Below are positions 28,218-35,935 of a stretch of DNA of 45,867 nucleotides, piece by piece. Origin of the DNA: Massilia horti (lineage in GTDB: Bacteria; Pseudomonadota; Gammaproteobacteria; Burkholderiales; Burkholderiaceae_D); the NCBI RefSeq assembly GCF_004614195.1, contig NZ_SPUM01000114.1:1-45867 (forward strand), given 5' to 3'. How positions within the stretch are numbered: position 1 is the stretch's first letter; the number at the start of each line of letters is the position of its first letter. The notes under the pieces were generated by a model. The model saw only the letters and a list, made by a program, of their open reading frames with translations, made no database searches and was not told where the DNA came from. A program made the position numbers and the translations under genes.

Positions 28218-28967
28218 TCATTGGCTGTCTTGCACCACGCGATTGTTCAGCGCTTGTACTGGACGGGCATCCATTTTGTAGAGCTTTCTGAACGCGTTAA
28301 GCTGGGACGCGGAAAGTTCATTCGGTGTTTTCAGCACAAGCCACCGCACTTCCTCCTTGCAGGGCGGAGTGGTCAAGGAACCGACGTAGGTGTAGTAGGC
28401 TCGGTTCGCAGGCAGCAAACCGGCAGGCTCGACGGCGTGCAAATTTTTCGATTCCCCTTCCTTGGGCGGCAGGTTATCGAATATCGGTTTTAAAGCCTGA
28501 TTCTCCTTGCCCTCATTGAAGAGGACAGCGATTACAGCCAGTTGGCCTTTCGCATTTTGGTGCACGAGATGCGCGACCATCGCGTAATTTTTGCCGTCGA
28601 TCTTTTCTTCGCTGGGCGTATGGAAATGGAATTGCACGAGCCTGTATTCGACGCCGTCAATCGTTGCCACGCTTCCCTTCGGCAGATTGATCTGGATGGT
28701 GTGGCCGTTATTGACCACTTCGCCCGGTTCCGTCTTGTACGCGAACCTGATCGGCACCAGTGCTGCATGCTCAACCCGCTGCGTATCGATGTTGATAGGC
28801 GACTGGTGCGTGCCTAGCTTGCAGGCGCTGAAACTCTTGTCCAGCTCGGCCCAATGCGTCGCGCCAGTGGGGCCTTGGTAGGTCCAGTGCGCATGGTCCT
28901 GCGCAAGTACCAGCGGCCCACAAACAAGTGCAACGCACGAGGTCGCAATCCGAAAACGCCTTCCCAT
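28218..28967 (-). CDS. Alpha-carbonic anhydrase, periplasmic
   Basis: Interconverts CO2 and bicarbonate. The 249-residue protein has a signal peptide (RIATSCVALVCGPLVLAQ) so it should act in the periplasm. The zinc triad is visible as His114 and His116 in QFHFHTPSE and His133 in MVAHLVHQN. CKLGTHQSPINID is the alpha-class N-terminal motif, and YVGSLTTPPCKEEVRW is the C-terminal substrate-pocket segment. Single gene with no obvious operon partners. Confidence 0.96.
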   Translation of the reverse strand: MGRRFRIATSCVALVCGPLVLAQDHAHWTYQGPTGATHWAELDKSFSACKLGTHQSPINIDTQRVEHAALVPIRFAYKTEPGEVVNNGHTIQINLPKGSVATIDGVEYRLVQFHFHTPSEEKIDGKNYAMVAHLVHQNAKGQLAVIAVLFNEGKENQALKPIFDNLPPKEGESKNLHAVEPAGLLPANRAYYTYVGSLTTPPCKEEVRWLVLKTPNELSASQLNAFRKLYKMDARPVQALNNRVVQDSQ

Positions 28968-29083
28968 GACCTGCCCTCTCCCCCTGCTCGCCGCAACGTT
29001 TTGGGAGGAGGGTCTGCCGGGACGAGCGTGCGGTCAATTGGGCGATGGTCTCACGTTGGACGCGAGGCGTCGGAAAGGAATTG

Positions 29084-29599
29084 CTAGCCGCCCGTCGCCG
29101 GCGGCGAGGTGAGCCGAATGGTGGTCACAGCGCCGCCGGGGCCGGTGATCAGTTGGTACAGGCGATCGAATTCGCTGTCGGCGATTTCGTCACCCGGGTT
29201 GCCGCCGAACAGGCGCACCAATTCAGGCAGCGTGTTCGAGTGGCCCACCACGAGCACGGCGCCATTGAGCGATTTCACTTTCTCGACCAGGGCCTTGGGC
29301 GCTTTGGGATCATAGGTTTGCACTTCCAGGCTGCTCCGTTGCGCCAGCGGCTGCGCGGTCTGCTGGGTGCGCGTGGTCGGGGTGCTGAAAATATGCGCGA
29401 TCCCGGCATTCTGCAAGATGGTGGCGATATTCTGCGCACGCACTTGTCCCTGGGCGGTCAGCTCCGGGTCTTTGCCAATGGTCGCTTTCTCGCCATGGCG
29501 AACAAGATAAATGGCGGTCGGCTCGGCCAGTGCGGCGCACGGCGCCAGCAGTGTCAGCGCCAGCGAAGCGGCGCCCAGGAATCGCGAATAAAAATGCAT
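29084..29599 (-). CDS. Secreted histidine phosphatase family protein
   Basis: A 171-residue phosphoglycerate-mutase-like phosphatase with signal peptide (MHFYSRFLGAASLALTLLAPCAALA). The phosphorylated His35 is in LVRHGEK, with Arg34; Arg77 is in STPTTRTQQT, and His120 in VLVVGHSNTLPEL. It is short, like SixA-type members. The substrate is unknown. I chose ATG 29599, giving a clean signal peptide; the open frame continues upstream into a ttcA-like relic in another context. Confidence 0.9.
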   Translation of the reverse strand: MHFYSRFLGAASLALTLLAPCAALAEPTAIYLVRHGEKATIGKDPELTAQGQVRAQNIATILQNAGIAHIFSTPTTRTQQTAQPLAQRSSLEVQTYDPKAPKALVEKVKSLNGAVLVVGHSNTLPELVRLFGGNPGDEIADSEFDRLYQLITGPGGAVTTIRLTSPPATGG

Positions 29600-29627
29600 G
29601 ATGGTTAACAATTTGTTGAACAAGAAG

Positions 29628-29681
29628 GTTTTTCCACGCACGCATCATGGCCTTCATTTGCTTGTTCTGCAAGTTTTCCTC
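29628..29681 (-). pseudogene. Diverged ttcA fragment
   Basis: The minus-strand reading ENLQNKQMKAMMRAWKN aligns with TtcA residues 230-246 ([17 protein letters not shown]). By hand, 43 of 54 bases match the intact ttcA segment at 33957-34010, with no gap and the frame kept. Flanking sequence does not match. It lies just upstream of the phosphatase start, in the same orientation as intact ttcA about 4.3 kb away. The rest of this 230-bp gap shows nothing recognisable apart from the ribosome site of the next gene. Confidence 0.65.
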
Positions 29682-29829
29682 AAGAGCAGCCGGGACCGGC
29701 GGCTGATTTCTAAAGGTCAAGGTGGCGACAGAAAAGACAGTCTGGCGCTAATTTGCGCTTGAGGCCGCTTGCCCGTACGGCGACGGGCGGCCGGTTGGGT
29801 TTGTGTCTTCTCTGTTGGAGGAATTCTTC

Positions 29830-30426
29830 ATGAAAAACAAGAAACGCATTCTGGCCGGCACCGTGCTGCTGGCCGCGAGCGCCTTTTCGCGTGCGGATCC
29901 GGTCACCTGGCAGTTCGAGTACTCGGGGTTGAACGGGCACACGTCCAGTTATCTCGACCAAGACACTTATTACTACACGGCCACACTCACGGGCCTTATC
30001 CAAGGTGAGGATCGTAACCACGACGGCGTGATCGACAAATCGGAACTGGTTTCGCTGAAAATCGGAAATGATGGTTTCAGCGGCAATTTCGCGAGTTGCG
30101 ATACCGGGTGGGGCAGTTCCGAGCATTACTGCACCCTGGATCGCTTCATGTTTGCTCCCAATGCATCCTCGGGTCCCGCGCTGGAAATTACTGGGAAATG
30201 GAGTGAAACCGACGAGATGCACCTCGTGTGGAACAGGATGGAAATCGTGACTGGCGAGCGCTACGAGTACTCGATCTACAAAAATCGCAGCGTCGGCTAT
30301 GCCTGGAATGACCAGACCACGCTGCGTATTACGCAGGTATCGCCGGTACCCGAACCGGCGGGTGGCCTGATGCTGGCCGCCGGCCTGGTGGCCGCCGCAG
30401 CTTTGCGGCGGCTGCGCCGCTCATGA
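29830..30426 (+). CDS. PEP-CTERM sorting-domain protein with EF-hand-like loop
   Basis: A 198-residue exported protein. It has a signal peptide (MKNKKRILAGTVLLAASAFSRA) and the C-terminal sorting tag VPEP at 173-176, then a hydrophobic helix and RRLRRS, as recognised by exosortase. The middle contains DRNHDGVIDKSE (61-72), a perfect 12-residue EF-hand-type calcium loop pattern (D-x-N-x-D-G-x-I-D-x-x-E). Two cysteines (90, 101) may pair. GGAGG at 29817-29821 precedes the ATG. Such proteins are usually linked to exopolysaccharide or surface structures; no exosortase is in the window. Confidence 0.9.
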   Translation: MKNKKRILAGTVLLAASAFSRADPVTWQFEYSGLNGHTSSYLDQDTYYYTATLTGLIQGEDRNHDGVIDKSELVSLKIGNDGFSGNFASCDTGWGSSEHYCTLDRFMFAPNASSGPALEITGKWSETDEMHLVWNRMEIVTGERYEYSIYKNRSVGYAWNDQTTLRITQVSPVPEPAGGLMLAAGLVAAAALRRLRRS

Positions 30427-30520
30427 TTGCCACCGTTGCAGGAGGGCGTACTGTCCTTGTTTGCGTGCACGGCGATCAAGTCGACCTGTGCCATTGAGGA
30501 CAAAACGATGAGCGAGGAGA

Positions 30521-31039
30521 TTATCTTGCTGCTTGAGGCACGTTTCCAGCCGCCGGCGGGTGGGCAGTGATTTTCACGCGTGGTTGGCTGCATGTGGTGA
30601 GCGGTATGGTTCCGATTGAGGTTGTCTCGCACACAATTGGTTCGAATTGCCGCTCCTTTATCCCATACCTTGCTAGATCAGCGGCACGGCGGGCAGGGCG
30701 ATCGGCGGGAACCGCTTCGCATTTGACGTAGTAGTCGGAAAGGGTGCAGAACTCGACCACCTCCTTTTGCACCGAGCCATCTGGGATTTGCGTGAAGATG
30801 GCCATCGTTCCGTCAAATTCGCTGTCCGCCGTGCAGCGATAGACGGGAAGGTTTCCAATCGACGCTTTGTTGGGCTGGATCCATCCCTTTTTGCCGTCAT
30901 TGAGTTCGCAGTTGTCGACGCTCAGGGCTTGGGCCTTCGCCGCAATCGTCTTGATCCGTTTTTCTTCGGCCTTGGTCGGCTCCGCGTTCGCCGTCAGCGT
31001 CACCACAAGCGATGCAATAGCGATGAATAGGCGCTTCAT
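30521..31039 (-). CDS. Secreted six-cysteine hypothetical protein
   Basis: A 172-residue protein I do not recognise. The signal peptide is clear (MKRLFIAIASLVVTLTANA). The mature part has six cysteines (in DNCELND, VYRCTAD, EFCTL, YVKCEA, IVCETT, TTCSQP), an even number that would suit three disulfides in the periplasm. The start ATG 31039 has GGGAACAG upstream. It lies on the same strand as the PAAR/effector/immunity-like genes but 170 bp after them, and that gap shows no recognisable element. It might be a further immunity or accessory protein; that is only proximity-based inference. Confidence 0.7.
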   Translation of the reverse strand: MKRLFIAIASLVVTLTANAEPTKAEEKRIKTIAAKAQALSVDNCELNDGKKGWIQPNKASIGNLPVYRCTADSEFDGTMAIFTQIPDGSVQKEVVEFCTLSDYYVKCEAVPADRPARRAADLARYGIKERQFEPIVCETTSIGTIPLTTCSQPRVKITAHPPAAGNVPQAAR

Positions 31040-31209
31040 GGTCTGTTCCCAAAATGTGAGTGAAGCAGATGTTGCCACCGATGCCATGCCGCTCGTTGAT
31101 GAGCGCCTAGCTGATCGGGAACATTGCCTCTACTTAAGGTTTTGGTTGATTGACCAACCTGCTGGAAGGCACTAAAGCGGCCAGCTGCTCCGCGTAGCCG
31201 CCGTTTGCT

Positions 31210-31878
31210 CTATTTCTCGTCCCATCTAGCGTAAGTATCGTGACTAACGCCAACGTCGATAAGGAACAGGTAAGGCCGTTGCTCGCCGGGCCAGCATCCA
31301 TCGGTGCACTTGAGTCGGAACGTCATAGCGTATTTCTTCGGGATGCGTAACTCTGCCGACTGGCTGTAGCCTGGCTCAAACATCCGCTTGTACAGCCGCT
31401 TCTTGCCTTCCGGCGTAAGGTCGAACCACTCGCTGCCGTCCTTAGCCCACGGCTCCCAACCGCCAGCCTTGAACTGGTTCTGAAGGTCTTCCAGAATGGC
31501 CACTGCCTGGTCGAAGGGCAGCTTATCCAGCATCGGCGAGGTGGCAACAGTCTCGACCTTGTTGTCCATGTAGCCTAACATCGCGAACTTCGTGGGCGGC
31601 AGTGTGAACCCGTGTTGTGGATCATTAAAATGGAGAATAACCGCCGGTTCCGTGACGAATGTTTCCCCCGACTGGATGGGGTCGTCATGGGCGGGAGCGT
31701 TTGACCGAGCCATGACCGGGTAGGTGGAGTCCTTGACTACCTCTTGGAAGGTCTGTCCAATCCTGAACGACAGGACGGTCGTGGCCGCTGGGGCAGGCGG
31801 GCGCGAATTTAGCCAAGCGGCCAACCCGAGAACGGTCACAGCGACCGCAAGCGCAGGCACGAGACCGCGGCGCTTCAC
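31210..31878 (-). CDS. Membrane-anchored hypothetical protein, candidate immunity protein
   Basis: A 222-residue protein starting with GTG at 31878, which overlaps the upstream gene's TGA by 4 bp (GTGA). Residues about 5-22 form one hydrophobic segment (LVPALAVAVTVLGLAAWL), after which the chain should lie in the periplasm. The rest is unfamiliar; it contains QAVAILEDLQNQFKAGGWEPW, LTPEGKKRLYKRMF and a C-terminal CTDGC. Tight overlap with the 356-residue gene downstream of a PAAR gene is the arrangement of type VI effector-immunity pairs. If so, a periplasmic location predicts that the effector acts in the periplasm or membrane. No family is recognised. Confidence 0.72.
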   Translation of the reverse strand: MKRRGLVPALAVAVTVLGLAAWLNSRPPAPAATTVLSFRIGQTFQEVVKDSTYPVMARSNAPAHDDPIQSGETFVTEPAVILHFNDPQHGFTLPPTKFAMLGYMDNKVETVATSPMLDKLPFDQAVAILEDLQNQFKAGGWEPWAKDGSEWFDLTPEGKKRLYKRMFEPGYSQSAELRIPKKYAMTFRLKCTDGCWPGEQRPYLFLIDVGVSHDTYARWDEK

Positions 31879-32945
31879 TCTACACCCCCTCCTGTGGAAA
31901 TCTTGCGCAGCGATTCTTCGACGTAGGGGCGCTCCCTGCTGCTGCGTAACAACTCATCGAACCTTGCGGCTGCCCGTTTGACGAACTTCATCCGCTCGTC
32001 GACCACCCAGAGCTTCGCGTTCCACAGGCTGGGGAAAAAAGAGGTCCAGTTGTCTTTCGCTTTGCACTGCGCCGAGAGGGTGAGCTGAATCTCTAGGAAG
32101 ACCCCGGATGGGAAACCTATCGCCCACGCGAACTGATTCTTGGCGAGCGCCTCTTGCATGTGCGGGTCGTTGTACATGATCGTTTGCAGGACGTTGACCT
32201 GCTCATGCCAAGCGAGGGTCTCAACGCTCTTCGGCAAATTTCCTTGTTCGATCCACTCGAAGCCTGCGCGGACTTCCCTGAAGGGGAACCCAAACTTCAG
32301 GTATTTCTTGGCCCTCCATTCGACCTTCTCGGCGATGGCTTGCCTCTTGGCTAGGTAGGTATCAAACTCCTTCGGGCCACGCTCCATGTAGAAGCGGTGA
32401 AGCGGGTAGATGTCAAGAAAGAGGTGCATGTTCCCGAACCCCAGGCGCTCGTACATGTAGTCCGCGCCATTTCTGATCGTCGTCGGGAGCGCGCTAATGG
32501 TAGCTGCTTCCGTGTTGCTGCCCGCCCAGTTCAGGACAAACTTGAGTTCGTCCTTGTTCTTCTCTGCTAACTGGTTCGCATGGAGCAGACCACACCCGAC
32601 CTGTTTGGATGCGAACGCCGCCAATCCGGCCCACTGGAAACGGTTGTCGGCGAGCCACAGCTTCGCGTAGGCGGCGTTTATGCGCTTATTCCGCTCTTTG
32701 TCGTCCTTGATAAACTCGCCGTTCACCTTGATTATGTCCTCGGCCTCCTTCTGAAAGGTCAGCCACAGATGTTCGGCGGTCAGTTGGTAACTGGCGATGC
32801 CCCTTTCCAATGTCGCAGCCGGTCCGACGTAGTGGTGCAGACGGCACTCCGCGATTGGCTTGAGGTTCTGACCAACCGCGATGCCCTGGTACTTGTGTTT
32901 GGGGAAATACGGATTGGGCTTGCCGGGGACGTAGGTATTGGACAT
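31875..32945 (-). CDS. Unrecognised 356-residue protein, candidate type VI effector
   Basis: Function not recognised. There is no signal peptide and no clear membrane segment, consistent with a cargo delivered by a spike rather than by Sec. The N-terminus (MSNTYVPGKPNPYFPKHKY) is polar; the rest is helical and rich in Trp and Phe, with LWLADNRFQWAGLAAFASKQVGCGL as the most distinctive part. That segment reminds me faintly of DUF2515 proteins, but I cannot confirm it. GAGGAACG precedes ATG 32945. The gene lies 68 bp after the PAAR gene and overlaps the candidate immunity gene. Base composition is lower in GC: 33 of 60 bases at 32401-32460 against 44 of 60 at 10561-10620. Confidence 0.75.
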   Translation of the reverse strand: MSNTYVPGKPNPYFPKHKYQGIAVGQNLKPIAECRLHHYVGPAATLERGIASYQLTAEHLWLTFQKEAEDIIKVNGEFIKDDKERNKRINAAYAKLWLADNRFQWAGLAAFASKQVGCGLLHANQLAEKNKDELKFVLNWAGSNTEAATISALPTTIRNGADYMYERLGFGNMHLFLDIYPLHRFYMERGPKEFDTYLAKRQAIAEKVEWRAKKYLKFGFPFREVRAGFEWIEQGNLPKSVETLAWHEQVNVLQTIMYNDPHMQEALAKNQFAWAIGFPSGVFLEIQLTLSAQCKAKDNWTSFFPSLWNAKLWVVDERMKFVKRAAARFDELLRSSRERPYVEESLRKISTGGGVE

Positions 32946-33013
32946 GGCACGTTCCTCGTAGACTTAGGACAGCCGCAGCCCGGCTCAGGAATGCGGCTAG
33001 CGCTTAGGTCGGA

Positions 33014-33583
33014 TCAGGCGGAGGCGTTCGCGCCAATGACGTGCCACTTGATGAAAGACGCGCGCTCTGCGACCGTAAGCGGCCGGGTCGCGCCATTCTG
33101 GTCGGTCGTTCCCTCGATAACCGTGCCCCTGAGTTGAAGCTGGTATTGGCGATGCTTGAGGGGTTCCTGTGTGTCGGGGTCTAGCAGTATGAGCGGGACG
33201 CCATCCGGGTGGTGTGTCCCGCCACTCTCGGACGTGTTTAGCTTCGCCGCTGTCTCGGCAGTAGCACTCGCTTGTTCGGCGTGCCAGTCAACGTCGATGG
33301 TCTGACATGAGAAGCCCTGATTGGCGATCAGGCGGGGTGGCGGGTGGCACTGGCAGATGCACAGGTCATCACTTAGCGCCACCTCTCTGCCGTTAAAGGT
33401 ATCGGAGAGGCGCGGCCCGTCCAGTTCGATGACGCCGATCGAGTTGCACTGCGGGCACCGCACCTTGTCACCCGCATAAGCGACTAATGCGTCATTGATG
33501 TACCTGCAGGAGTCGGCAGCAGAAATGACCTCGCCGCCAGCCGAGGTCTTCGCGCCGACCGTGATGTGGAATCTCTCTATCAT
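33014..33583 (-). CDS. PAAR-domain type VI secretion spike protein with C-terminal extension
   Basis: A 189-residue protein. Residues 1-95 match the PAAR type found with type VI secretion: RFHITVGAKTSAGGEVISA, then ALVAYAGDKVRCPQCNSIGVIELDGPR, FNGREVALSDDLCICQCHPPPRLIANQ. PAAR proteins cap the VgrG spike and carry effectors. The conserved Cys/His residues would bind the stabilising metal. Residues ~125-175 (GVPLILLDPDTQEPLKHRQYQLQLRGTVIEGTTDQNG) resemble the beta-rich transthyretin-like linker seen on some PAAR and VgrG proteins. No vgrG, hcp or sheath gene is in the window, so the spike is orphan. AGGGACG precedes ATG 33583. Confidence 0.85.
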   Translation of the reverse strand: MIERFHITVGAKTSAGGEVISAADSCRYINDALVAYAGDKVRCPQCNSIGVIELDGPRLSDTFNGREVALSDDLCICQCHPPPRLIANQGFSCQTIDVDWHAEQASATAETAAKLNTSESGGTHHPDGVPLILLDPDTQEPLKHRQYQLQLRGTVIEGTTDQNGATRPLTVAERASFIKWHVIGANASA

Positions 33584-33725
33584 GGCGTCCCTGTCGTTGT
33601 TAGATTTGCCGCTTGGAACTTCAATCTAACTAGGGATGAGGCCGGTAGTCTTGAGGAAAATTAAGAACGAGTACGCGCCGTTGGCACGTTAGAAGAGACA
33701 GTCCGCAGGATAGATCGGACTGGTC

Positions 33726-33747
33726 GGCGCCGCAGTGCTGCGGCGCC
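33726..33747. terminator. Perfect 22-bp palindrome after ttcA
   Basis: Arms GGCGCCGCAG and CTGCGGCGCC around a 2-base centre, 14 bp beyond the ttcA stop and between ttcA and the PAAR gene. There is no T-run on either side, so a terminator role is plausible but weak. Confidence 0.45.
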
Positions 33748-33761
33748 TGCGCCACACTTGA

Positions 33762-34694
33762 CTACAGCCGCTGCAGCGAAACCGTGTTGGTCACTGGCGT
33801 CGAGCACGGCTCCTCGTCGAACGCGATGTCGCCGTTGGGATTGGCCACGCCATCTACCTTGAGATCGGCAAACCCGAACAGCTCGCGGTCCATCAGGTGC
33901 GACGGCACCACGGTGGTCAGCGACGAAAAGATATTCTCGACACGCCCAGGGAATTTCTTTTCCCACTCGCGGATCATGGCCTTGATCTGCTTGCGCTGCA
34001 GGTTTTCCTGGGAGCCGCACAGATCGCACGGAATGATCGGGAACTGCTTGACCTCGGCGTAGCGCTCGGTGTCCTCTTCCTTCACGTACGCCAGCGGGCG
34101 GATCACCATGTGCTTGCCGTCGTCCGACACCAGCTTGGCCGGCATGCCCTTGAGCTTGCCGCCGAAGAACATGTTGAGGAAGAAGGTCTCGAGGATATCG
34201 TCGCGGTGGTGGCCCAGCGCGATCTTGTTGCAGCCAAGTTCGTCGGCGACGCGGTACAGGATGCCGCGGCGCAGGCGCGAGCACAGCGAGCAGGTGGTCT
34301 TGCCTTCCGGGATCAGGCGCTTGACGATGCTGTAGGTGTCCTGGTTTTCGATGTGGAACGGTACGCCCAGTTCGGTCAGGTAGGCCGGCAGCACATGTTC
34401 CGGGAAGTTCGGCTGCTTCTGGTCGAGGTTGACGGCGACGATGTCGAAGTGGATCGGCGCGCGCTCGCGCAGCGTCAGCAAAATGTCGAGCAGGGCGTAG
34501 CTGTCCTTGCCGCCCGACAGGCAGACCATCACCTTGTCGCCGTCTTCGATCATGTTGAAGTCGCCGATCGCCTGGCCCACCAGGCGGCACAAGCGCTTGT
34601 GCAGCTTGTTGTTTTCGCGCTCGATCTTTTCCAGCCTCTGCGCGGACCCAGCTTGCGCGCTTTCGGCCACGATGGCCGTCACAGCTTCACTCAT
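33762..34694 (-). CDS. ttcA: tRNA 2-thiocytidine(32) synthetase TtcA
   Basis: TtcA thiolates cytidine 32 of certain tRNAs using ATP and an Fe-S cluster. The 310-residue protein has the PP-loop SGGKDS at 60-65 and the two CxxC pairs, Cys135/Cys138 in TTCSLCSR and Cys223/Cys226 in IPCDLCGSQ; three of these cysteines hold the cluster in known TtcA. The ATG overlaps the folB stop by 4 bp, so it is the last gene of SDR-folB-ttcA. A diverged piece of the same gene lies at 29628-29681. Confidence 0.97.
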   Translation of the reverse strand: MSEAVTAIVAESAQAGSAQRLEKIERENNKLHKRLCRLVGQAIGDFNMIEDGDKVMVCLSGGKDSYALLDILLTLRERAPIHFDIVAVNLDQKQPNFPEHVLPAYLTELGVPFHIENQDTYSIVKRLIPEGKTTCSLCSRLRRGILYRVADELGCNKIALGHHRDDILETFFLNMFFGGKLKGMPAKLVSDDGKHMVIRPLAYVKEEDTERYAEVKQFPIIPCDLCGSQENLQRKQIKAMIREWEKKFPGRVENIFSSLTTVVPSHLMDRELFGFADLKVDGVANPNGDIAFDEEPCSTPVTNTVSLQRL

Positions 34695-35089
34695 TCTTCA
34701 TCCTTGATGTGGAATACCTCAACGCCGACGCCTTCGCAGTCGGGATACACGTCCGGCTTCATGGTCGACACGCGCACGGCGCGCACGCGCGGGTGCAGCA
34801 GCATCTGGCGCGCGACGTCGTCGCACAGCGTCTCCTGCAGCTGCACGTGGCCCAGCGCCATGCGGCGGGCGATGGTATCGCGCATGAAGTCGTAGTCGAC
34901 CACTTCGGACAGCTGGTCGGCCTTGGGCGTCGATTGTCCCAGCGGGATGTACAGGTCGACGTTGATCAGCACTCGCTGTTCGCCCTTCTTTTCGAAGTCG
35001 TGCACGCCGATGTTGATCATGACTTCGTAATTGCGCAAAAAGAGACGGCGGCAGTCGCGCAGGCTCGGGTGGGTCAGGGCGGACAACAT
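34691..35089 (-). CDS. folB: Dihydroneopterin aldolase
   Basis: FolB cleaves 7,8-dihydroneopterin to 6-hydroxymethyl-dihydropterin and glycolaldehyde in folate synthesis. The 132-residue length is typical. Characteristic segments are [32 protein letters not shown] and [17 protein letters not shown]. It overlaps ttcA by 4 bp and follows the SDR gene by 31 bp, so the three are one operon. The pterin-reductase-like SDR upstream supports the folate/pterin context. Confidence 0.96.
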   Translation of the reverse strand: MLSALTHPSLRDCRRLFLRNYEVMINIGVHDFEKKGEQRVLINVDLYIPLGQSTPKADQLSEVVDYDFMRDTIARRMALGHVQLQETLCDDVARQMLLHPRVRAVRVSTMKPDVYPDCEGVGVEVFHIKDEE

Positions 35090-35120
35090 AGTTACCTTTA
35101 TAGCTTCCGGTGTTATTGGG

Positions 35121-35900
35121 TTATTGGGTGAGGAACATCACGTCGCGCGACAGCGGCATCAGGTGCTGGCCGCCATCGACCACCAGCGTGGTGCCGGTCA
35201 GCGCGCGCGCCGCGGCGGCATAGACCACCGCGTCCGCGATATCCTGCGGTGTCGAGGAGCGGCCCAGCGGCGTCTTGCGGTGCGCCTCTACGAAGCCTTC
35301 CTCGCTCTGGTCGCCCGACACCATCGTGATGCCGGGGGCGACCCCGACCACGCGCACGGTCGGCGCCAGCGCCTGCGCCAGCATCGTCGTGGCCGTGTGC
35401 AGCGCGGCTTTCGAGAGCGTGTACGACAGAAAATCCGGGTTGAGATTGTACAGTTTCTGGTCCAGCAGGTTGATGACAACAGATTGGCTGCCGGCCGGCG
35501 TTGCCGCGTGCAGCGCCTGCGCCAGCAGGATCGGCGCGGCCACGTTGGCCTGCATGTGCGATTCCAGCAGCTTGGGTTCGAATGCGGTCGCGCTGTCGTA
35601 TTCGAACAGCGAGGCATTGTTGACCACGCAGCTGACCGCGCCCAGTTCCCCGGCCGCGCGCGCGGGCAGGGCGCGTACCGCGGCTTCGTCCGCCAGGTCG
35701 GCCTGCAGCAGCGCGGCGCGCCGGCCCAGCGCTTTGACTTCGTCGGCCAGCGCGCAGGCATCGAGCTCCGAGCTGCGGTAATGCACGGCCACGTCCCACC
35801 CGGCCCTGGCCAGGCCGAGCGCGATCGCGCGGCCAATGCGCCGTCCCGCGCCCGTCACGAGCGCGACCTGTTGCCTGGGTGTCGTTGAAGTCGTCGTCAT
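35121..35900 (-). CDS. Pteridine-reductase-like SDR oxidoreductase (FolM/PTR1 type)
   Basis: A 259-residue NADP(H)-dependent short-chain dehydrogenase. The cofactor loop TGAGRRIGRAIA is the TGxxxRxG variant seen in PTR1 and FolM pteridine reductases instead of the usual TGxxxGxG. The DFLSYTLSKAALHTATTML segment has the YxxxK catalytic pair, and GVAPGITMVSGD follows. Upstream of folB, a dihydropterin or dihydrofolate reductase role is likely, but this is inference from motif and context. ATG 35900 is chosen; it is 35 bp from the divergent methyltransferase start. Confidence 0.88.
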   Translation of the reverse strand: MTTTSTTPRQQVALVTGAGRRIGRAIALGLARAGWDVAVHYRSSELDACALADEVKALGRRAALLQADLADEAAVRALPARAAGELGAVSCVVNNASLFEYDSATAFEPKLLESHMQANVAAPILLAQALHAATPAGSQSVVINLLDQKLYNLNPDFLSYTLSKAALHTATTMLAQALAPTVRVVGVAPGITMVSGDQSEEGFVEAHRKTPLGRSSTPQDIADAVVYAAAARALTGTTLVVDGGQHLMPLSRDVMFLTQ

Positions 35901-35935
35901 TTTGTTGTTCAAGGCTGATTGGCTACAATGCCGGA

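Noticed and set aside
31040..31209. Short inverted repeat TTGGT/ACCAA between the six-cysteine gene and the immunity candidate
   Set aside because: A 5-bp arm is too short to be meaningful in this AT-richer stretch.
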